A stretch of DNA of 64,000 nt from Pelargonium cotyledonis. Taxonomy: Eukaryota > Streptophyta > Magnoliopsida > Geraniales > Geraniaceae. The stretch covers positions 23,018-87,017 of the forward strand of contig JAYMTA010000024.1 in assembly GCA_036897625.1 (NCBI GenBank). Reading direction: 5' to 3'. A model generated the notes under the pieces. It had not been told where the DNA came from. It searched no databases and worked only from the letters and a program-made list of their open reading frames with translations. The position numbers and the translations under genes were made by a program. Shown piece by piece: positions 14,701 through 27,333 of this stretch. Positions within the stretch are counted from its first letter, which is position 1, and each line of letters opens with the position of its first letter.

Positions 14701-17573
14701 AGGCTTTGACTCCTTTATCAACAAATCAAAGTATAAGAGCTCCCTTTCTTTTTTAAACATAGACGAATTAGAGGAAACTTTAATATAATAAAGGGCTCTT
14801 GTTATATATTCTATGAAGCATGCCCGAGCTATCCTACAGCAGAAAAAGAGACACTCACCTTAAATATAAGAAAAGTAACAAGTTTTTTATTAAGCTAGAA
14901 TTCTTACTTCTAATTCTGAAGACTTTAGCAGCTATACTTAAAAGAAAAGCCTGAGTTACAAAAAAGTAGAAATCTGAACCTTATGAATAGAGACTCTTAT
15001 TAACTTAATTACAAATTCCTGAACTCTTTCTTCAATCTAAAAGAGGGATCTTTTTCTTCTAACAAAGTTAGTCTTAGATTAGTACTCCTGAAACACTAGA
15101 CTAAAGCTGAAGGGAAAGATACTAAGCTTAGCATTGCACCTTGTCTTATTAAGTCAATCGAATCTAAATCCTTAAATAAAGTTTTAAAGGAGTTGGTATA
15201 AATTACAAGTTAAAAAATAACCGACTAGTAGTCCTTCTTAGTAACCTAAACGCTAATAGGGAAGCTCCGAGGAGGAACGTGTTGATATTATAGGGTATTT
15301 TATGCGGCACGTACTTACATATAGTTTTTTATGTTCACTTAACAGAGGCTTATGCGTGAGAGTTTATCTAGCAAAGAAATAGTCAAGACAGTTTAAAACC
15401 GATAATTGTTTTCTATTTATACCAATAAACGAATGTTTGATGAACAAAGGAAGAATAGCTGTATAGTAAGGAGTCTCAAGGGAAATACGCAGTGCTAGTT
15501 TAACTATGATAGTTTAAATATTATGTAACTAGACTCATATAAAAAGTACAAGGAGATCATAAGACGGCCTATAAGCACTAAAATTTTAGTATATAACTAA
15601 TATTATTTACGAATTTCAATGAAATATTGCATTGGAGGATTTTTTCCATTTGAGTATCTTGCTTCAGGAAAACTGCATATTATAAGTATTCTCAATGCAT
15701 CTTAATCTTAAATTGGATTGAAATTGCTATTACAGAATCGGAGAATCTCTATTCAATAAGTAAATTCTTAGGAGTTTGCGCTGGTTAATTACTATCTGAA
15801 ACGTTATACTGAAAAATTTCTTCTATTGAACGAAAACAATTTCTTGGAGAGTTTTCCTATCACCAAGCCTATTTCTTTACCAAAATTCAAGAAGCTCTTT
15901 GCACAAGTGGGAAGCTCCTTGGTCACTTATAAATAGAAAGGAGAGTCTTGTGATCAAAAAAGAACTAGTGTTCGACTGAAAACTTACTAATTAAGTACTA
16001 TGTCAATGCTTTTTTGTTTTTGATTATTTGCATCTTTATGTTTACTCTTTATCCTATTTATCCTATAAGTAGGTTTCCTTTTTTATCCGTGTTTTTGAAT
16101 TAATTTCTATATATATAGGATAAAAGGTCAACAGAATTTTTGTATCAAAAGCCATAAATAAGGTAATTGAAAAATCAGAATACTTAGCAAAAAAGCAAAG
16201 AAGTTTGCCAAATTAGAAATCAGTTAAATTCATGTTTTTTTTCATCTTAAAAAGTAAGAATTAATCTTATATTTACGAAACGGACTCTTCTATTATATAA
16301 GGTACCTAAATGAATTCTAAAAAGTACTTATATATCTTGAACTCAGTTATCCCTAAATTTCCTAGTCTGTTGCTATTTAAGCTTGACTAAGAAGGAAAGG
16401 GCGGGCTAGTCCTCATTACTTGGTTTAGTATTAAAATGTATGTGCGTTAACCAAGGAACCCCTTTTTAACCTGTGAAATTACAAGGAATATAAGTAATAA
16501 AAAAGAGGATAAACCCGAGCATTGTCCGTTGAGAATCAACCAGATATAAACGATGCTTTGATGTGATGGTATAGCATAGCTTGAGGGTTCTATTAATCAT
16601 AATCCTAAATTCTATATCATTTAAAGACTTATAAGCATTGAACCGAGAATTTTAGTACATTGTGGTGGGGATCCTAGTAAGACTTCTTTTGCAGGATGCT
16701 TTTAGAGAACCCTTGACGCAGGACTGGATGTTAACACAAGTTGAAGTTTATAAAAGCGTATTATCTCTAAAGAGAAAGGGACGTCTTAATGGTTGTGCTA
16801 GGATTTCCAGGGAGGAAAATTAGGAAGGTTTAAAAGTTATTCTTTTAACGGGATTGCTCGTGGATTAGGTCTCTTAGATAAATCAAATTTAAAGATTAAA
16901 ACTCTTCCTGCTATAAGATTTCATTTTATAAATTTACCAGTAAAACGGGTATTTCAGGAATTTGATAGCCTACTCTATATAATAGTAACCCCCTTACGAG
17001 TTCTAATATAGAAGTCAATATTTATTAAATAACCACACCCTAGCTATTCTATCAAGATTTAAACCTTATTTACGAGACTACTATAGAAAATCCTGCAATA
17101 ATTTTGGGGTTTCTCTAATCTAAGAAGTGTCCCATTTATTGGGTTTTAAGAATCCTTTTGAAAGTTCATATATGTATATACTGCGATTTCTTTGCGATTT
17201 CTTACTGAACTCTTTTCTTAACTTTATTCACGTAAGATACTAGGTAAACGCAACCCCTCGTACCAGAAATTGTTAATGCCTTATAGCGACTAGAAAAATT
17301 ACAAACGAAGTGCCTGCATATATAGCATACAAATTTAGGAATATCTTTCTGAACTAGGATCCTATCTATAATCTGTAACTTTGAATACTAAACCCTTATA
17401 TTTATTGGAGTTTAGGGGTTTTTAGAATCTCAGATATTGCAAAGGAAAGGTTTCATTTTCGTGTTACATATTTTAGTAGGGAATCCCCTCTTGGTTAGTC
17501 AAATGGAGTAAGTACATGCTTGGTACTCTAGTATATTAAAAAAATGGAAAAATCTTGTATTCAGTATCTAGTT
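5751..17573. other. Long A+T-rich gene desert
   Basis: No protein or RNA gene is recognised here. The longest open frame is 96 codons (7328-7618, plus strand, non-ATG start) and has no recognisable domain, which is ordinary for random sequence of this composition. The stretch contains scattered short palindromic words such as GGATCC, GAGCTC, GGTACC and AAGGANTCCTT types, and AGGAACCCCT at 16454-16463. It also holds an imperfect hairpin near 8889-8920 (GGCTATA against TATAGCC) and a direct repeat of TGCGATTTCTT at 17182-17203. Confidence 0.6.
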
Positions 17574-17616
17574 AGTATTTAAAGTCCTTCGAACCCATGG
17601 AAGGACTTTAAATACT
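17574..17616. repeat. Perfect 17-base-pair hairpin with 9-base loop
   Basis: The left arm AGTATTTAAAGTCCTTC (17574-17590) is exactly complementary to the right arm at 17600-17616. They are separated by the nine-base loop GAACCCATG. All 17 pairs are canonical. This is the strongest perfect stem noticed in the window and would fold on either strand. It is not followed by a clean T-tract and has no gene beside it, so calling it a terminator is not justified. It could be a processing signal, a cruciform or a mobile hairpin repeat. Confidence 0.9.
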
Positions 17617-20600
17617 CGGGGCAGCGATTCAATCCCGATTGAAAGAAAGAGGGGTATTTGGATTATATAATTACTTACTTACAAGATTTCTAATTCAAAA
17701 GGTCCTAAGAAACGCTCTATACTTAAATACTTAAATCTGCTTACTTCTTAATTAAGATTAAAGCTAGCTTTAGTTAGTACAACTCCTTTTACCCTATAAC
17801 CAACGTGAATACCTAAACAAGAGTTAACTTTCTTTTAGGACGCAAAGAAGATTTTCTATATATTGAGCTCTTCTCACCGGACTCTGGGAATAGCCTAGTG
17901 TTCACTATAAGGTCCCGATACTTTTTTATGTTAATAAATCTAAAAAAACCTGTCGAAACTACTTCTTCCACTTTTTGTATTACTGGGTTTTGCTTTTGTA
18001 AAGGTAAAGGAAGCTCCTTTCTATTTTATTTAGTGGCTAAAATTCAAAGTATTCGCATAGTTAGATTAGATGCCAACCCAGTGTAAATCTTTTTTCTTTA
18101 ATAAAGGCGTTACTCCTACAGATTGGGGACTCTATGGTTTAGGGGAATGCTTTCGGCGTTTACTTGGGTTTTTATCTCTTTCAGAAATGTGCCTTACATA
18201 ATACTACGCAGTTAATTTAAAGAGAACCTTGCTTTGTTGTTTCTATCGGATATGGGATATGCCTCCTTATAATAATATGGATACCCCCTTCCTTGGACTC
18301 AAGAAAAAGACCTCTATTAATCTAAACCTATCGGAAAGTTAAATGAATTACCTTAGGGACAGTTATATAGAAAGGAATTTTCACTAAATTTACGAAAGGT
18401 TAAGGAACCCCTTTACTAGCTCCAGATACTAACAAAGTCCTCCGTGTAACCTCTGTTTATAGAATTTCACAAATTAAGGGGACTGGCCTAGGAAACTAAG
18501 CATATTCTGCCCCGTTTAGCTTAGATTTTTAACTACTCTTTATATTTTGACTCTACTCAAAGAGAAAGAAGTTATATTCTCATAAAGGAATAAACAATAG
18601 TTTTTTATTTTCTATATTATTTGCTTCTTACTTACCAAGCAAAATTAACTTATCCTTTTAGAATATTAAATAAAAAGTATTCCCTCAATACTTAGGATCG
18701 TTGATCTCACTTGAAACTCACTCTTGCCCTGGTTAAAGAATAGTACAATGATATAGGAATTTTAGAGCTATGCTACTTATGATTATAAAGGAAATGAGTA
18801 TTTTGTATCCATAGAGCAAAGCACCGAGTGTTGATCATGTTGTAGGTTAGAGTCTCTTGAGTGCCTTCAGTTTATTGGTTATAATAACAAAAAGTTAATG
18901 GTAAGAAAAAAGGCATCACAAAGCAGTGAACAATGGAACTCATTTATGGGAATTAGGACTCTACTTTTAGTACAATTAGCAATAAAACCCATCTAAGGAA
19001 CAAAAGAAGCTTTCCGCAGTATATCTTAAATGAGAGGCTGTACGGATCGTTTATCTGAGTATAATCTCAGAAATAGCTTGAAATTACTTTTCATAAGTCT
19101 TTCATAAATTTTTACTACCAGTAACCTAAGTAACCCATGGGGTCCTTACTAACTAAAATAGGATCTTCTAAAATTATTACCTTCATTACGGGCAGTATAA
19201 AGAAGGATCCTCCCTACTAAATATAAAGTGCTAGTTGATATAATTACTAGTATACTCGATACTGTAAATCGATAGAATAAGAATATTTTATACCTTGTCT
19301 TTAAATAGGCAAATAACCAATATTTTCTAGTTTATAGAATACAGTACAAAACCCTTATAAAGAAGACAACGGGTTTTAGATCGTTATGAAATTCTTAGCT
19401 TAACTTTTTGGTTTAGTCCCATCAATGATACCAATAAAAAGCCGAGGAGCAAGGATGCGTACCTGGTACCGAAGTTTGGTTACTAACTACATTAAGGCAT
19501 AACGGATAAAAGTTATCCCTTATTATTAACATTATCCCAGGCAAAATCTCAGGATCCGCTATATGGAGGACCCCCTTTGTATTAGATCAACTTTTTTGCT
19601 TTCCAATTCTATGTTATGCTTAAACTTATACCTTGTAGGTAAATTTCCTCCCCTTTCGTAAAGAATTTCGTATAAAATGTTAAGTGAAACACATATGCTT
19701 TTAGGCGCCTGCTTCTTCTCGTTAAAAATCTCGTATCCTTAGCAGCAATGCTTTGTACTTTTTCAATACGGCGCTTTGCAAGTCTCCTGTTTTCTAAATA
19801 AGTGGAGTAACTAAAAGACCTTTGTTTCATATTATTCCTGCGCCTTCCACGGGGGTTGTGCTTAAAAAATCCACTTCTAGAAAAAGAGAGAGGCCTCGAT
19901 TCGATAGTAGTTTATTTACTAATATTAATACAAAACTTCATGTTATTTGAAAAGCACTTCCTAAGAAATAAAGTGCACTCTAGTTTCGATATTTTGTTGA
20001 AGTTTTTCGGGTTTACATTGCTAATAGTTCTAAGTTTTCTGGGATCCCTACAAATTGTAAAAAGGTTTCTAACCACAAGGGCTGGCTAAAGGGGACCCCT
20101 ATAATTTAATTCAAAGGTTCCAACTCAAAATGAGTAAAGGATTTTATTTACCCTGAAGGGGACTTGCCCTTCCCCACGGGTCTGCCTTGTAAACCTCTAA
20201 AAGGATACCTAAATCCTGCTTAAATAGCTCCGGATTTAGGATACCTCGAAACGCAGTTTTTTATAAAAAGCTTCTTGACTCTAAAGTAAATTCTTATCTT
20301 ATCCTTAGGAGTACTCGGTTACTAGTTCAAAGCTTACTTATATTTTTATATTTCGAATTTACTTAAAAACTTATATAGAAGGTTTTTAACCAGGGCTAAA
20401 AATGCAATACATATACGAAGATTTCTATGACTAACTTCCCTCCCTATGTAATCCCCTCTACGTATGAAAAACTTTTTGCAAATAAATAACCTATTCTCGA
20501 GTATTAGCTACAGCTTATCCCAACCCTAACCATGTCTTCATTAAGAAATTAGAGTCAAGTCCGAAAAATCGAAGTAAGCTGGACTACTAACAGCAATAAA

Positions 20601-21774
20601 AAAATACAACAAAGTACTAAAGTCTCTTTTAGCAGTCAAACAGGTGTTGTGTTTTAGAATAAAAAGGAAAGTCTCAAACCCTCCTTTTTATTATTTATTC
20701 AGAATAGGATATCTACACTTTAATAGCTTTTTGGTAAGCTTACCAAAGGGTCTTAAAAAGGGTTTTCTAAACAGATAAAGACATGAGGCGATCCTTTACC
20801 TTCAATTGAAAGCGGTCATACAAGTTCTACTGCACCACAAGGAATTCCTGCCTATGCTATGCAACCGCTTTACTATTACTAAAGTAATTCCAACCCTTTT
20901 AGGAGCCTCAAAAGAAAGAAATTCTAAAATAGGGAGTGGGTTCCTTAGAAGAGTTCTGATACTTACACGGAATACTAAGGAATTCTACGTACTTTATTAT
21001 ATAACCGGGGTACTTATGATAAGGATCACTTGATCACCTCCGTCTAATGAGAGCGAATCCCAACCCTATAAAAGAGTGCAAATGCTGTCTATCTTTAAAT
21101 TAGACCAGGAAAATAGCTGAGAATGTGGATAAGTATAGTGTCTTTTATACCCTTTTTTTAATATAAGAAAATATATAGAACTGGGCCCTATTAGGACAGT
21201 AAATTCGGGTAGTTAACTTGGCCAATTAAGGGAATCCCTATAATAAAAAAAATTTCATTCGTACTGTGAGTTCTCTTAAACTCTTTTTTGACTATTACTC
21301 GAGTACCTGACCTGAAAGATCCGTTTGTTGTAAAGAGGTTGGGACTCCTTGCCTATAATCTATAAAAGGGTTTAAGGTTACTTTCTATACTCTGTGATAT
21401 GTCATATAAGTTATAAATAGGAGTACTTATATGAGCTTTGTAAGAGAAGGACTCTTGTGACTAAGTTTAGGATGACATAGTCAAAGAAAGGTCTACTAAT
21501 GAAATACCAGTTAGGCTTCAACCCCCGGTATTCCGGTCATAAAGGAAATGTTGTTTAAGAGGCGTCGTAAGAAAAAAACCATTCAATATTGTAGAGTCCA
21601 GTGTCATATAGTTACTGTTCTAAAAACTCCTGCTTAAGCCCGGATTCTGGATTATGTATTCAAATTGACAAATGTTTCTTATTACCCTAGTAGGGAGCTC
21701 CTATAATGGAAAGAGTTTCCTTTCATAGTAATATATTGGTATCAAGAACTTGGTTATTTTCAAAGAGCATGGCC

Positions 21775-21794
21775 ACTTATCAGATATGATAAGT
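21775..21794. repeat. Hairpin, 8-base-pair stem, GATA loop
   Basis: ACTTATCA at 21775-21782 pairs exactly with TGATAAGT at 21787-21794 across the four-base loop GATA. It is one of several compact perfect hairpins in this gene-free region. Confidence 0.7.
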
Positions 21795-24700
21795 CATACA
21801 AAAAAACATATTAGGTATATATAAAGTATACCCACTTTTGGGTTAAGTTAAGAGGTTTCCAGTTTGGGAAAATAGCAACCTTTGGAGTAACCATAGAGTC
21901 AAATGGCTCAAATAGATCTTTTTTAATTTAATAGTCTACCCACTCAAACTCCTGATATTAAAGAACTTTGTTTAACACAAATTTATAGAAATAAGGGTTG
22001 CAACCGAGGGTTACTAAGTCAATGCTCGTCTCTCTGTCTTCAGTATCGTTTGTTGTTGCTAGTTTTTCTGATGGGTCTTATTATTTGTTTAGGAATGCCT
22101 TTTACATCTTATTTTCTGTCATACGTATCTAGTCAAGTTATATTTGTAATATATAAATTACAGTGAATCTGTTGACTTAGGTAAATCTAATACTTGGGTT
22201 TCCTGTTTACTAATTTCAATGGAATCCATTAATTGCTATTAATTGCTAAGTTCAAAATCTAACCTGTGTTTTTCCGTGAAGTAAGTAGCATTGCCTAAAA
22301 TAATTAACTAACCAAATGAGTTTTTTAGGCCTTTAAAACAAGCTGTCTAGAAAATATTATCACTTTTACAGGATTTTTGTTTTAAAAGATCCTTGTCAAA
22401 TATAACAATTCAAAAATGAAGAAAGCATATCTGTCTTAAGGACTTAAATTTAGCTAGAACTTCAATTTTAAAGATATTTTAACGTTCTCCCTTTTATATA
22501 AAAAGAGCTTCTGTTTATGATTTTGGTATTCTATTCCTGGTCAGTAGATTACTTTGTTATCCTACTAAGTATTCGTATATATTCTAGTACTGCCTAAAGT
22601 AAAGTGTAAGAGCAAGTAATTCCTTTAATTTAGGGAAAGTAAGGGTGTTGAGATTATAGCTAAGCTTGGTATTAACAAAGGTATGGAATTTCTAGTTATA
22701 GGTATATAAGTGCATTTATAATGAATATATAAGGAAAAGTCTTGAAAGAAGCAAAATAGCATGTTAGCTAATGGACTCAAAAGGGCAAACTCTGTACTGA
22801 GAATTATCTTAGGCATGAATAATGGATAAGTTCTTCGGCTAATTTCTACTAACAAATATGTATTATAAACAAACCATCCTAATCATTCAAGGTGATTAAA
22901 AGGACTTTTATCGAAAGCAGAAAATTGAAATATTAAATCCAATTCTAAATAGAGGGTACTTTTTAGTGCGGATCTCAGTGAAAACTAAAAAGCTCTATTC
23001 TTTGCTGGATTAACCAAGATACCTTTTTATTAAATACATTTTAGCACTTCCTAACTTATTATAAGAATACCCGTCTTTTTCTAGAGACAATTCCTATATC
23101 CTATAAGGAGGTATTCTGTGGTTTAAAAAGGAATCCTCAGTTCAGTAATAAAGACTTAATTCTTGTGTCTCATTTAAATAAAGAGTCAACTGGCAGATAA
23201 GAGAGTAGAATCCTATTTTATTAAAAGCAAGAGAACTGCCTATAAGATATTGACACTGAGTTCTACTGATTATTTATCCTAATAGGCTTTCTCTCCTTGA
23301 ACCTTTAAAAACTAAAAAGGGGCACCTATCGTACTCGAAAAGTTCAGTATTTACCAAATAGTTATAAAACTCAAGTTAAGAATAAAAAAACAACCAAGCT
23401 ACAAAACAAGGTGCTTAAAAATGTCTCAGAATATGAATTATAGCCACTTCTCAGAGTTCCTTCTTAAATCCCAGTAATGAACATACTTGAACTCTTTTCC
23501 TTGCCGATCGAGATACATTAGATTTGAATATTCTAGTTAGCAGAATTCCACAGTTAGAGCCTATCCTTCGAATATAAGTTTCCGGTTCTTTTTTCATCAG
23601 TATCCCTTCCTTGTTGTGAAAGCTCAAAGCCAAAGATAAGCAAACTAGCCACTTGCTAAATTATAATTCTAAATGTCTAAATGACAGTTCTAAGAGGTTA
23701 AAAGAGGTCCCTGAATCTACAAATAAAGTAGGTTTTGACTACCTTCTGTAAGGGGGCAGCTGACGTTTTACAGATATTTACACCCTTTCCGTATCCTTTT
23801 TTAGAGTTCTGTAAGTTGGTTTTAAAGGAGTTGCTTTAGTTCCTGTTCTTTAGTTTTACCCGCCTTTATCAGAGAGCTATATGTAGAATGAGTGGATTCC
23901 AAGTAAGAGCTATTAATGAGTCAAAGAAGTAAGCTCTTATAAGGGTATAAAAGTTTCTCCGTCTTGCTGATTTTACTTTAGGGGATTAGAAACCTGTTTC
24001 TTAGTTTAAGTCAAGAGATATGTAATTATTTAAAATTAAAAAAGCTCAAGGTAGGAACTCCAAGTTTACTTCTTTAGTTACATTTTTCGCGGGGTACTCA
24101 AATTTGTTTATCGAATTTGGTTTAAGCTTATATTAAGTAAGGCAGAGGTCTAGAAAGAAAGGGGTTTGTGATACTAAAGTTAGTAGGGGGTAAGATTTTG
24201 AAGCAATGACGGGAATTTTACAAGTTTAGAGATTCTTTACAAATAGGTTTCAGGGGTTTAAGCAGCTCTTTTGGAAGAGATAAGGAACTAAGCAAGTTTC
24301 GTTTATGTTCCTTTGTTTCTAGATTCCCAATTCCTGATAATGATAAGAAAGATGCTAGGGAATATAGTATAAAGAACTCAATTTTGTAAATAAAAGAAGG
24401 TTCAAGGGTCTCTGGTCTTGCTTATAGTTCTAGGAATCTAGAAAATGAAGAACTTCCGTTTCTACTTGAAAGCCTTTTAAAAAGTTAGGATTTCAGGACT
24501 AGTGAATCTGGTTTTAGGATCTATTCTTAATAAGCCCTTTCAAAATTAAGAGTTGTAAAAATGAACCCTTAGATTTGTATTTTTGGTAAGGGGGGTTTAT
24601 CCGACTGGATATAAATTTGATAAATTGGACTCTTCATTATTATTTATATAAAGTGTAAGTAAACTAAAAAGAAAACGCAATTAAAAATGAGATGGCTCAA

Positions 24701-26296
24701 ACGAAAAGTCAAACTAACTACAAACGAGGGTTCTATTAGGACATGCCTTTTAGTAATCCTTAAAGATTAAGGGGGGTGTGTTTTCAATAATTCTTAGTAG
24801 AATACTCCCAAAGTATGTTGACAGTAATATAGCTGAACCTGCAAATTCTTAAAACAGAAAGATTTTTCAGAGGTATGCTATAAACAAGGGTACGGGGGTT
24901 CTTCTCCATTGAGTAAAAACTACACAAGAAGCCAATCCTTTCTCTATTTGAATTACCAATGTGTCCAAAACTATGTGTATGAGTAAAGTAAAGAAACATA
25001 AATTTTATAGATTTCTTGTTTTTGTAATTAATTAGAGCTTGCTTATTTGAGTCGATTGCACATCACCCAATAGGGTATCTGTAGCTTTATCAGGGCTAAA
25101 CAAAACTTAGTTTTTAAGGGTTACACAAAGGAACCCCTCCCCTCTTTTCATAAGGATTTTTCGTTGTTAATGAACTAGGTATTAGAATACAGAATGTTAG
25201 CTTGCACGGATGCTTTTAAAGAAATATCTCGAAATTTCGTTGGTTTAGCTTTTAGTCATGGGATAATATTCCTTTTCTAAATACTCTAGTATTGTTTGAA
25301 TCAATTGTTAGATCCGCTTTTTGTCCTAGGTTCAACAGTCTTTTTCTTTTATATTTATACCGGAGCACGTAGGCTCTCTTATACTTTTGTAAACTGAAGA
25401 TCCTTTACTTTTAACAGAAAACCCTGTCAAGGGAAATCTGGATCCCATTAACCTTCCCTTGAATTTACTCAATTTTTGGCTTTTACCAGATGATGGTAGA
25501 TCAAAGTAATCCTAGTAGAAATTTCATGGGTTCAAGTCTTGCTAGACCCTATAAGACCCCTCTTCTTAGCTGTATTATTACCTGCTTTACATTTAAAACT
25601 GTCCTACTTTAATGCGATATCCAAAAAATTTAGATTAGTTAAGTGCCGAATGACAATTGGTTGGATATCTATATATCTATCTTTAAAATCTCTGTCCTAC
25701 AACTATAAATAAGCACTATTCAAGGTATTCGTGTAATTTTTTATGAACAATCCTGAATATTATGGATACAAACACTTACTTAGTTCTAGATTAAGTTACT
25801 GCTTAATCAATACTAGCATCGTTATTAATGGATACCTCAGGAAGAAAAAGAGCGAACCAAGGGATCTCCGTTTCATTCTGTAATTTAGAAAAGTGAGTCT
25901 TTTACAAATATATTCAAATTTCGAAATAGAAAAAGAGAAAGTAGACTACTTAGAGAGGCTAGTTTAAGAGATCAAATCCGGTTAAAAGATATCAGAGATA
26001 TTATATACATGCTCAGAATTGAGTGAATCAAAGAGGAGAACCTAGAGTTTCGGCCCTCTACGCCTAGATAGATAAAAGAAACCTCATTTATACGCTGAAT
26101 TTTGTAAGATCTAGTTGTCGGAAACGGAATCTTTTTTGTACATAGTAACTTACCTAACAGCTTAAGAGAACTCATTAAACTTTTCAGATTAGCTACCCTT
26201 AACTTTAAGATCTTGTACCTAGAATAAGGAAACACTCGTTTAATAAGCTACACCTACATACTAAGAAATTTGAATCTAAGATAGAGCTCTAGAAGA

Positions 26297-26325
26297 ACTA
26301 AAGGATCCCCTTTTAATCCTTTAGT
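26297..26325. repeat. Hairpin, 10-base-pair perfect stem
   Basis: ACTAAAGGAT at 26297-26306 pairs with ATCCTTTAGT at 26316-26325 around a nine-base loop that begins CCCC. The left arm joins the loop at the palindromic word GGATCC, which places a member of the short palindrome class inside a larger hairpin. Confidence 0.75.
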
Positions 26326-27271
26326 CTAACTTTTTATAGGGTTCATATGAGGCGAGTAAAGCTTTAAAGTCTACTGTAACAGCCAAGGAAAGAATCTAAT
26401 TCCGGAAATCCAGTTAAACAGGGGCAGGGCGCAATGACAACAATTGTAGGAGCTCGGAGTTCCAAACTCTCATATAAAATAAGCGCTTCCTTTAAGTACT
26501 TATAAATACCCGCGCCCCAAGCTAGTTAAAGAAAACCCTTCAGAGTAGGATTCTATAAGTTGCCTTTTGACCGCGATTCTGTGTAGGTTAATATCGTACA
26601 AAAAAAATCGCTAGTTAGCCAATAAACGTTTTTCCGAGAAGGAATTTTTATAACTTATATCTAACCGTGGTATCCCTTTGCTTTACAGTTAATTTATCCT
26701 CAGTTTCTCCTTAAGCTGCTAATAGATCTTTGACATGTACGAGATCCCGTTTTGACAGCTAGGGTATCCGTAGACTGAGGAAATCCGGCATTATTCCCTT
26801 GTGTTGACTTATATTCAACTAAAAAATACCTCGCAAATTATAGGGCAGGGTCTTTTATTAACTAAAAGTCAAAAAATAGAATTGAATAAGCAAGTAGAAT
26901 GCTTTGAGTTCGCAACCTCCAAAAAAGTGGAAAGTGGAATGTCTCATCTTTCTTACGGCTAGTCCTCAAAAACTCTAAATTGAAAGGCTAAAACTCCTGA
27001 AACCTTGGTTGGGTATGTTATAAATTTCCCAAACAACGAGACTGAAACCTGAGAAAAACAACTCCTACTTATATGGACTGCTTGTTAAAAATCCAAGCCT
27101 AAATAAAATTCCAACAAAGGAAAAGTAAGAATCACTAACTACAAATTATTCACGAAATCTTAACTTTTTGAAGTTAATTAACAAAGCCCGTCCTCTATTT
27201 TAATAACCTACACTTTATATTCCTCTACCTCTATTAAATAAAATTCCCGAACCTCCAACTTTGGTACAATT

Positions 27272-27333
27272 GGATTAATCTCTTTTAGATTAACCCTCTA
27301 ATTCTAAATACTAAATTTACTAATGAATTTAGT
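27272..27333. repeat. Two adjacent hairpins
   Basis: The first hairpin pairs GGATTAATCT (27272-27281) with AGATTAACCC (27287-27296), with nine of ten pairs formed and a five-base loop. The second pairs ACTAAATT (27310-27317) with AATTTAGT (27326-27333) exactly around an eight-base loop. Only 13 bases separate them. The arrangement resembles double-hairpin elements known from some fungal and algal mitochondrial genomes, but no sequence relationship is claimed. Confidence 0.65.
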
